A stretch of DNA of 7,845 nucleotides, taken from Candidatus Kaiserbacteria bacterium. Its GTDB lineage: Bacteria > Patescibacteriota > Minisyncoccia > Phycocordibacterales > UBA12088. The DNA is taken from contig SKIN01000046.1 in NCBI GenBank assembly GCA_007116405.1, positions 1 to 7,845 of the forward strand, written 5' to 3'. The position numbers were made by a program, and so were the translations under genes. Positions 1 through 6,609 of this stretch are shown in pieces (the stretch's first letter is position 1; each line of letters starts with the position of its first letter). The notes under the pieces were generated by a model, which did not search any database, was not told where the DNA came from, and saw nothing but the letters and a program-made list of their open reading frames with translations.

Positions 1-1
1 C

Positions 2-352
2 GACCCCATCACAAAACGTGCCCGTGTGACCATTCGAGTTCCTGAAACGGCTCGGTTGGTGAACGGGGCTTTTGTTGAAGTCGCTTTGGTTGAGTCTGCT
101 GTGGATGAGAGCCCGACGATGGACCAAGGGCGTGACGGCGTATCCATCCCCTTGCGAGCGATAAAGGTCCTTCCCCGCGGCCTGGCGGTCTTCACTGTCG
201 ACGACGGTGTCGTTCAGTCGGTGCCGGTCATGGAGGGGCCCATTGTTGGAAGCCGTATGCTTGTACGTGGAGATATAGACCCTGACCTTCTCATCATCAC
301 CGATGCCCGAGGAATACAGGATGGGATGCTCGTCGACGTAATGAACGACTAA
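2..352 (+). CDS. RND efflux periplasmic adaptor (HlyD/MFP family), C-terminal part
   Basis: The reading frame is open to the left edge, so this is the last 116 residues of a longer gene; the GTG at 26 is internal, not a start. Seen: the fragment begins with DPITKRARVTIRVPETARLV followed by NGAFVEVAL, which matches the adaptor beta-barrel pattern where a Pro-Ile-Thr strand leads to a 'G-x-F-V-x-V' strand. Next comes a membrane-proximal domain with the usual 'IPLRAI' and 'VFTVDDGVVQSVPV' strands and a closing 'DGMLVDV' strand. Known for the family: adaptors are anchored in the inner membrane and bridge an RND pump to an outer channel. It stops with TAA 7 bp before the downstream pump ATG, so the two are very probably co-transcribed and form one export complex. 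The substrate cannot be told from this part, and the signal peptide or lipobox is outside the window. Confidence 0.85.
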   Translation, partial: DPITKRARVTIRVPETARLVNGAFVEVALVESAVDESPTMDQGRDGVSIPLRAIKVLPRGLAVFTVDDGVVQSVPVMEGPIVGSRMLVRGDIDPDLLIITDARGIQDGMLVDVMND

Positions 353-359
353 CAATGAT

Positions 360-3300
360 ATGGCCCGCATTTGGATATTCTTTGCCGAACGGACCGCGCT
401 GAGCTACTTGGTGCTTGCTGCGCTGTTCCTGTTTGGTCTTAGTGCCGCTTTGACCATTCAACGTGAGAATGCTCCGGAAGTACAGATACCGGTGGCTATC
501 ATCTCGACTACCCTACCCGGAGCAAGTCCTGAGGATGTCGAATCGTTGATCATCGAGGAGTTGGAGCGTGCGGTCGCCAACCTTGATGATGTGCGAAAGC
601 TTACGTCCACATCACGCGAAGGGTTTGGCACGGTCGTTGTCGAATTCGACGCCCGGGCGGATATCCGCCGCTCCATAGATAGAGTAAAGGACGCGGTTGA
701 TACTGTTCGCGGTTCTCTACCCGAGGATGCATCCGACCCTCTGGTAAGTGAGATAAATTTCGCAGATCAGCCCATCATGCTCTTAAGTGTGGTGAGTGAT
801 CTGCCGGTCACAGAATTCAGGACACTGACCAAGATGTTGACCGACCGTATTGAGAACATAGCAGGTGTCTCCCGAGCGGAGGTCGCTGGTGTCCAAGATC
901 GAGAAGTGACAGTCGTAGTGCGCAAGGAAAGTTTGGCACTGTATGGTCTCACGACACAGGAGGTAGTGCAGGCGATCCGAAACAACAACGTTGCGGCGCC
1001 GGTCGGCACACTTGAGGTCGACGGCGTTGAATACGCAGTCTCCTTCAAAGGTACGCTCGAGCGTGCCGAAGAGGTTGCTCTTATCCCGATACCTACGCGT
1101 TCCGGTCCTATACGTCTTGGCGATATCGCGTTTGTGGCAGACGGAGTTGAGCGTCAGACCACCCTCTCACGTGTTTCTATCGACGGTGCCTTGCCCCTCC
1201 AGGCGGGCACAATACTGGTCTACAAGCAGCGCGGGGCCGATGTGACAGCGCTTAGCAAGAGCATCCGCGCACTTATTGATGACCTTCAAGATGACGATGC
1301 CATCGATGGAGACATTGTCATCACGCTTGATTCCGGAGAACAGATAGCAGAGAATCTTACCCGGCTTACCAAGACAGGACTCCAAACGGTCACCTTGGTG
1401 TTGCTCGTACTCCTTGCCGCGCTTGGGTTTCGGGAGGCCCTTACCGCGTCACTTGCGATACCCCTTTCTTTTCTTACCGCCCTCATGGTCATGCAGGCGA
1501 CCGGCAACACCCTGAACTTCATCTCGTTGTTCTCGCTCATCTTGGCTATCGGTATCCTCGTCGATACGGCGATAGTGATGACCGAAGGTATCCATGCCAA
1601 CATGCGCCAAGGGCTTACGAAGCGACAAGCAGTGCGCAAGACGATACACGACTTTCATTATCCACTCACGACCGGCAACCTCACGACCATCGCTGTGTTC
1701 GTGCCACTGTTCACCATTTCAGGGGTCACCGGTCAATTCATTGAGAGCATACCCTTTACGGTGATAGCAGTCTTGATATCTTCGTTGGTAATCTCACTCG
1801 CATTCATACCGGTCCTTGCACGCGCGCTCTTGCACACCACAAGAAATGGTGAGGGTGACAGTCGCCAGGACATCATGGCCCACCGCCTTGGCAACTGGTA
1901 CCGCAGGAACATTCCTTGGTTCCTGGACTCGAAACGCCGGAAGGTGTACTTCTCGTCAGGTCTTCTGCTTCTCCTCATCACACTGATGTCGTTCCCGTTC
2001 ATGGGTATCATCAAGGTGAGCTTCTTCCCGCAGTCCGATGTCGACTGGCTGTACGTGAACATCCGGGAAGTACAAGGAACACCGCTCATGGGAACGGAAC
2101 TCGCGGTACGTACGGTCGAGGACGAGCTTTTGACCGTACCTGAAGTACGATCATTCACCACCAACATCGGGGCGGGCAGCCCCTTCGACCAAAGCGCCGA
2201 GAGCGGACCGCGCTTTGCGTCGGTGACCATTGACCTACGATCTGACAGAACCCGCACATCAAGCGAGATACTCGCCGACCTTGAGGAGCGGCTTTCGCGC
2301 TACCCTATCGATGCCCAAGTATTCCAACCCAATGAGGGGCCACCGTCAGGAGCGCCGGTACTTGTCACGTTCTTTGGGACCGACTCCGACATTCTGCGTG
2401 AGCTTGCAAACGATGCGGCCGATGTGCTTCGGACCGTACCGAATACTCGCGTGGTCTCCTCCTCTAGTGAAGATGACGCGAACCGATTCACACTCACGGT
2501 CGACAGGACGCGAGCGAGCGAGCTGGGCCTCTCTCCCGCACTCATAGCAAGCACACTACGCACGGCGGTCTTCGGTACTGTCGCAACCACGATCAAGGAG
2601 GATGGCACTGAAATAGATGTTGTCGTACGACTCGACCTCAATACTGCTTGGGAGACGGTGCATGACACCAACCGAGCAACTATCGACGCCATTAAGGAGC
2701 TTCCCATCCCTACTACGCGAGGTACGGTGCTCTTAGGAAGCGTTCTCTCGTCCTCACTCGATTCATCAAGCGAGGTTATCCGTCGCGAGGACCGTCAGCG
2801 TATCACCACCGCTAGTGCGGAGGTGGCACCCGGAGGGAATGCGCGTGACATCAGTGCGGCGTTCGAGCGTGAGTTCCTCGCGCGCGGGCCATTGCCTGAG
2901 GGTGTGCGTATGCGGCTCGGTGGAGAGACAGAGGAAATAGATCGTTCGTTCCGCGAAACCTTCCGTGCGCTCGGCATCGGTATCATCCTTGTGTTCGCGG
3001 TATTGGTCATCCAGTTCAACAGATTCCGCCAGGCATTCATCGTACTTTCAGTCGTACCTTTCTCCATCATCGGTGTCTTACTTGGTCTTCTCGTCACACG
3101 TGAATATCTCTCCTTCCCCTCGATGCTCGGCTTCATCGCCCTTGCGGGTATCGTGGTGAACAATGCCATCATCCTTGTCGATGTTTTTGACCGTCTGCGT
3201 AAGGAGCGGCCTGATCTCTCACTACGTGATATCGTCATCGAGGGTGCCGCGCGGAGAATCCGCCCCATCTTACTCACGGCGATCACGACGGTCGTTGGTG

Positions 3301-3878
3301 TCGCCCCACTCATTTTCGTGAGCGCGCTATGGCGTCCTATAGCGATATCGATAATGTTTGGACTTATTTTCGCGGTATTCCTCACCCTCCTTCTGGTGCC
3401 CGCGCTCTATTTGAAATTCTGTAAACGTCTTTCGGAAGATGATGAACCTATGGTTCCTGAAACTCGCCCCGATCTACCTGCCCCCGCGCAACCCTCACTC
3501 CTCACGGACGGCAACACGGATAAGGGTCATGACTCTTACGTTATCAGTCCCCTGTTCAAAAGCATAGCAGTGCTGCTCCTTGGAGCAGGCGCACTGTCAG
3601 TCCCTCTCTCTTTGCACGCCTTCACCTACGACAACCACAACATACGGAATACGTATCATGAGGCACCGGCTTCATTTTCGGTCGGAGAAGACGGCAGCGT
3701 GGTAGGAGCGACTGTCTCCGGTATACCGTTTCGGCAGTACGGTATCGCCAACGGCTATGGTATACGCCTCCATCGTTTCGAGATAGGTCTCGCCTACTGG
3801 TATGTGAGCGACCGCGGCGTCATCTGGGCCGAGAACGACCTTGTGGCACTCTCGATATATCTGTCGCGAGCTTCGTAG
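360..3878 (+). CDS. RND efflux permease (AcrB/HAE-like) with an unusual C-terminal extension
   Basis: Proton-driven inner-membrane exporter, 1172 residues; AcrB-type pumps are usually about 1030-1050. Seen: TM1 at about 12-31, a first porter region (about 40-335), TM2-TM6 (about 341-490), TM7 (about 529-548), a second porter region (about 560-865) and TM8-TM12 (about 870-1019). Family motifs include PGASPEDVE (53-61) and the TM4 stretch AIGILVDTAIVMTEG (396-410). TM4 has one acidic residue of the AcrB Asp407/Asp408 pair (Asp402, then Thr403), and TM10 has Asn934-Asn935 where AcrB has Lys940. Similar variants occur in other RND groups, so inactivity is not implied. Residues 1024-1172 are extra and described separately. 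The ATG at 360 lies 7 bp after the adaptor stop and gives a normal short cytoplasmic N-terminus before TM1; no good Shine-Dalgarno precedes it. The substrate is unknown (drugs, lipids or other amphiphiles). Confidence 0.95.
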   Translation: MARIWIFFAERTALSYLVLAALFLFGLSAALTIQRENAPEVQIPVAIISTTLPGASPEDVESLIIEELERAVANLDDVRKLTSTSREGFGTVVVEFDARADIRRSIDRVKDAVDTVRGSLPEDASDPLVSEINFADQPIMLLSVVSDLPVTEFRTLTKMLTDRIENIAGVSRAEVAGVQDREVTVVVRKESLALYGLTTQEVVQAIRNNNVAAPVGTLEVDGVEYAVSFKGTLERAEEVALIPIPTRSGPIRLGDIAFVADGVERQTTLSRVSIDGALPLQAGTILVYKQRGADVTALSKSIRALIDDLQDDDAIDGDIVITLDSGEQIAENLTRLTKTGLQTVTLVLLVLLAALGFREALTASLAIPLSFLTALMVMQATGNTLNFISLFSLILAIGILVDTAIVMTEGIHANMRQGLTKRQAVRKTIHDFHYPLTTGNLTTIAVFVPLFTISGVTGQFIESIPFTVIAVLISSLVISLAFIPVLARALLHTTRNGEGDSRQDIMAHRLGNWYRRNIPWFLDSKRRKVYFSSGLLLLLITLMSFPFMGIIKVSFFPQSDVDWLYVNIREVQGTPLMGTELAVRTVEDELLTVPEVRSFTTNIGAGSPFDQSAESGPRFASVTIDLRSDRTRTSSEILADLEERLSRYPIDAQVFQPNEGPPSGAPVLVTFFGTDSDILRELANDAADVLRTVPNTRVVSSSSEDDANRFTLTVDRTRASELGLSPALIASTLRTAVFGTVATTIKEDGTEIDVVVRLDLNTAWETVHDTNRATIDAIKELPIPTTRGTVLLGSVLSSSLDSSSEVIRREDRQRITTASAEVAPGGNARDISAAFEREFLARGPLPEGVRMRLGGETEEIDRSFRETFRALGIGIILVFAVLVIQFNRFRQAFIVLSVVPFSIIGVLLGLLVTREYLSFPSMLGFIALAGIVVNNAIILVDVFDRLRKERPDLSLRDIVIEGAARRIRPILLTAITTVVGVAPLIFVSALWRPIAISIMFGLIFAVFLTLLLVPALYLKFCKRLSEDDEPMVPETRPDLPAPAQPSLLTDGNTDKGHDSYVISPLFKSIAVLLLGAGALSVPLSLHAFTYDNHNIRNTYHEAPASFSVGEDGSVVGATVSGIPFRQYGIANGYGIRLHRFEIGLAYWYVSDRGVIWAENDLVALSIYLSRAS
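3429..3878 (+). other. C-terminal extension of the RND pump (residues 1024-1172)
   Basis: This part of the pump frame lies beyond the normal end of TM12 (about residue 1019). It has three parts. First, a charged and proline-rich linker (about 1024-1060, including PETRPDLPAPAQPS). Second, a hydrophobic run (about 1066-1086) preceded by Lys1067 and ending SLHAF, which looks like a signal peptide or a 13th membrane helix. Third, an 86-residue tail rich in Gly, Tyr and aromatic residues with alternating hydrophobic stretches such as FEIGLAYWYVS (1140-1150) and LVALSIYL (1161-1168), suggesting beta strands. Canonical RND pumps have both ends in the cytoplasm, so one more helix would put the tail outside. 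The ending SLHA before Phe1088 could even be a signal-peptidase site (inference). I do not recognise the domain. The only in-frame ATG nearby is Met1031 at 3450, with a poor ribosome site, so a separate gene is possible but less likely than a fusion. Confidence 0.65.
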
Positions 3879-3886
3879 AAACTCTA

Positions 3887-4120
3887 CTACAAGAGTACAG
3901 TAGCGCCTTCCGGCGTGACCTCGAGGACACCGCGAGTCACGTCATGCGTGAACACCTCTGCACCATCCTGCTTCACTACTAGTCGTCCCGGACGCAGTGT
4001 GGTCACGAGGGGAATGTGGTTTGGAAGCGCCGTTATCTCGCCTTCGCTGCCGGGCGCGACAAGAGCAGTCGCTTCCCCGCTCCATAGAACTCCGTTCGTC
4101 TTTGCAATATGTATGTACAT
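3887..4120 (-). CDS. atpC: F1F0 ATP synthase epsilon subunit, short form (beta-sandwich domain only)
   Basis: Part of the F1 central stalk, joining gamma to the c-ring. Seen: MYIHIAKTNGVLWSGEA at the start, then LVAPGSEGEITALPNHIPLVT, the hallmark epsilon 'GxEGExxxLPxHxPLxT' region, then LRPGRLVV and GVLEVTPEGATVLL. The protein stops there at residue 77. Typical epsilon subunits have about 130-140 residues, the second half being two alpha helices that can move up into F1 and inhibit ATP hydrolysis; that half is absent. It is not a window artefact or an obvious frameshift, because the opposite strand just past the TAG codes for the end of the RND pump. Short epsilons of about 80-90 residues are known in some lineages such as Chlorobi, so it is probably functional. 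The ATG lies 7 bp after the atpD stop, with no clear Shine-Dalgarno. Confidence 0.92.
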   Translation of the reverse strand: MYIHIAKTNGVLWSGEATALVAPGSEGEITALPNHIPLVTTLRPGRLVVKQDGAEVFTHDVTRGVLEVTPEGATVLL

Positions 4121-4127
4121 GCTGCGG

Positions 4128-5504
<1,377 letters not shown>

Positions 5505-5553
5505 GATGTGAATAAAGATTACTAATGAATAATATGCGTATACCTTTTCATAA
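5505..5553 (-). other. AT-rich atpG-atpD spacer without a ribosome-binding site
   Basis: This is the longer of the two short gaps between atpG and atpC. Read on the - strand it begins TTATGAAAAGG and runs through several TA-rich stretches to the atpD ATG. I see no purine-rich Shine-Dalgarno within 4-12 nt of that ATG; the last bases before it are TTTATTCACATC. An unstructured AT-rich leader can support initiation without a Shine-Dalgarno, which is the simplest reading (inference). TATTAT-like hexamers are present, but base composition makes them expected, so I do not call a promoter. Confidence 0.4.
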
Positions 5554-6477
5554 CTACCGCATCGCTTCGATGCCGCTCGTTATCTCGGACACCTCGGCGG
5601 TAATACTCGATTGCCGCGCCTTGTTGTAGGCGAGGGTGAGGTCTCGGGCTATGTCCCGCGAACGGTCACTGGCGCTCTTCATGGCCACCATTCGTGCCGA
5701 GTGTTCTGACGCATTCGCCTCAAGGACGGCATGGTAGAGTACGACACCGATGAGGTATGGCAAGAGTTCATCAAAGACGGCCCGAGGTGTCGGTTCAAAG
5801 ATATACTCATTCTTGACCTCCTTACGTGCCGCATCCCGCAGTTCACTGTACTTTCCTCGTTCGGGGACGATACCCTCAATGACCTCCTCCAAGGTCTCGA
5901 AAGCGACCGGCAGGAGTTGTCGCACAACGGGCTGCTGGATGAACGTCGATTCAAAGTTGCTGTAGACCACCATCACCTTGTCGTACGTCTGTTCCTTGTA
6001 ATCGGCAATGATCTTTCTCGCAAGTTCATCAGGGTTGCCGACGGCAACGTTCTCGCCCCAGTGGTCCAGATGATCGACGATACGAAACCCTCGCTTCTCA
6101 AAGTGCTCGTACCCCTTCTTTCCTATGGCAAGTATCGCGACCTGCTCTTTCGTCCACCCTTCCTTGGCTATCAGTTTGTGTGCCGTCTTAAGGACATAGC
6201 CGTTCAATGAACCGGCAAGGCCACGGTCGGAAGTAATGACCACGACGAGTGCCGTATTCACTTTTTCGCGGGGGGCTACAAGTGCATGTTCTTTCACTTC
6301 CCCTCTGCGTACCAAACGACGCAAAAGACCTATGGCATGGAGTGCAAAGGGTCGTGCCTCGATGGCGGTTGCTTGGCTTCGACGCATCTTGACCGCAGAG
6401 ACTGCCTCCATGGCTTTGGTGACCTGGTTTATTTTCTTGACGGCTCGTATTTTTCCTTTTACTTCTTTGAGTGACAT
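5554..6477 (-). CDS. atpG: F1F0 ATP synthase gamma subunit
   Basis: Rotor shaft of F1: its coiled coil turns inside the alpha-beta ring and couples rotation to catalysis. Seen: the N-terminal helix with the family signature KKINQVTKAMEAVSAVKMRR (14-33), the Rossmann-like part with ITSDRGLAGSLN (81-92, the family's S-T-DRGL-GGLN), and the C-terminal helix with SEHSARMVAMKSAS (257-270) and LTLAYNKARQSSIT (280-293) ending in SEITSGIEA. It has 307 residues against about 285-290 in many bacteria. The excess is mainly a charged insertion at about 193-222 (ETLEEVIEGIVPERG and following), before the conserved YIFEPTP. The ATG at 6477 gives the canonical MSLKEVKGKI start; no Shine-Dalgarno precedes it. 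It follows atpA after a 132-bp structured spacer, much longer than the other atp gaps here. Confidence 0.97.
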   Translation of the reverse strand: MSLKEVKGKIRAVKKINQVTKAMEAVSAVKMRRSQATAIEARPFALHAIGLLRRLVRRGEVKEHALVAPREKVNTALVVVITSDRGLAGSLNGYVLKTAHKLIAKEGWTKEQVAILAIGKKGYEHFEKRGFRIVDHLDHWGENVAVGNPDELARKIIADYKEQTYDKVMVVYSNFESTFIQQPVVRQLLPVAFETLEEVIEGIVPERGKYSELRDAARKEVKNEYIFEPTPRAVFDELLPYLIGVVLYHAVLEANASEHSARMVAMKSASDRSRDIARDLTLAYNKARQSSITAEVSEITSGIEAMR

Positions 6478-6505
6478 TTGACTGTAGGCTATAGTGTATT
6501 ATATC
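6478..6505 (+). promoter_or_regulatory. Possible + strand promoter for the candidate small RNA
   Basis: TTGACT at 6478-6483 is one base from the consensus -35 TTGACA. TATATC at 6500-6505 is a poor -10 at 16 bp spacing; TATTAT at 6497-6502 is a better hexamer but only 13 bp away. The predicted start near 6512 falls immediately before the first stem-loop. The match is weak by itself and gains weight only from the downstream hairpins and T-run. Confidence 0.25.
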
Positions 6506-6506
6506 C
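6487..6506. repeat. Imperfect inverted repeat over the promoter-like bases
   Basis: GGCTATA (6487-6493) and TATATCC (6500-6506) form a dyad with 6 of 7 positions matching around a 6-bp spacer. It overlaps the -10-like hexamers on both strands. This could be an operator, but a short TA-rich dyad also arises easily by chance. Confidence 0.2.
6498..6503 (-). promoter_or_regulatory. Perfect -10 hexamer (TATAAT) upstream of atpG
   Basis: Read on the - strand, TATAAT ends 20 nt before the atpG ATG. I find no convincing -35 at 16-18 bp (the hexamer 17 bp upstream is CAGCTC) and no extended TGn motif. If used, it would start a transcript of atpG-atpD-atpC with a leader of about 13 nt and no Shine-Dalgarno. 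It could be an internal promoter that adjusts subunit supply, or it may simply be part of the TA-rich region shared with the + strand promoter-like bases. Confidence 0.25.
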
Positions 6507-6574
6507 TTTTCTGTAGGAAGGAGCTGCACAACCCCTTCCTGCTGTGCGCCCCGGTAACCCCGGAGCACACCCAC

Positions 6575-6605
6575 GGCCTCGACGCAAACAACGTCGGGGC
6601 CTTTT
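6575..6605 (+). terminator. Intrinsic terminator-like hairpin with T-run, + strand
   Basis: A 10-bp GC-rich stem pairs GGCCTCGACG (6575-6584) with CGTCGGGGCC (6592-6601), with one G-U pair and a 7-nt A-rich loop (6585-6591). TTTT follows at once. It points along the + strand, where no protein gene lies upstream for about 2.6 kb, so it would end the candidate small RNA or antisense transcription through atpG. It starts 4 bp past the atpA stop; on the - strand the stem has an A-C mismatch and no T-run follows, so it is not a good terminator for atpA. It could still protect the atpA 3' end. Confidence 0.5.
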
Positions 6606-6609
6606 CATG

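Larger units (their letters stand above)
6478..6605 (+). ncRNA. Candidate small RNA gene opposite to the atp operon
   Basis: The atpG-atpA spacer contains what looks like a complete small transcription unit on the + strand. Seen: TTGACT (6478-6483), 16 bp, TATATC (6500-6505), then three stem-loops. SL1 pairs 6513-6521 with 6534-6542 (9 bp). SL2 pairs 6543-6547 with 6565-6569, with an inner CCGG (6551-6554) to CCGG (6560-6563). SL3 pairs 6575-6584 with 6592-6601 (10 bp), followed by TTTT. A start near 6512 would give about 93 nt, beginning just before SL1. In SL1 and SL3 one pair each is G-U in + strand RNA (6514/6541 and 6579/6597) but A-C in - strand RNA, which favours the + strand as the folded one. 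No known RNA family is recognised. Alternatives: an intercistronic stabiliser in the atp mRNA, or chance structure in GC-rich DNA. Confidence 0.35.

Noticed and set aside
2795..3385. Open frame of 196 codons on the - strand opposite the RND pump
   Set aside because: Its composition (Arg, Ser, Met rich) is typical of an antisense shadow, and the pump frame is clearly the real gene.
3439..3567. A 42-codon + strand frame starting MMNLWFLKL that overlaps the pump extension
   Set aside because: It starts with GGAAG directly against the ATG (too close to act as a ribosome site), is short and resembles no known family. The pump frame through the same bases continues with coding-like sequence for another 100 residues.
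3904..3915. CGCC-TTCC-GGCG hairpin inside the end of atpC
   Set aside because: The stem has only 4 bp, lies within codons for a conserved epsilon region and has no T-run on either strand, so it is most likely a coincidence of coding sequence.
6575..6605. Hairpin as the terminator of atpA
   Set aside because: In the - direction the stem has an A-C mismatch and is followed by GTGGG rather than a T-run, and ending transcription there would cut off atpG, atpD and atpC.
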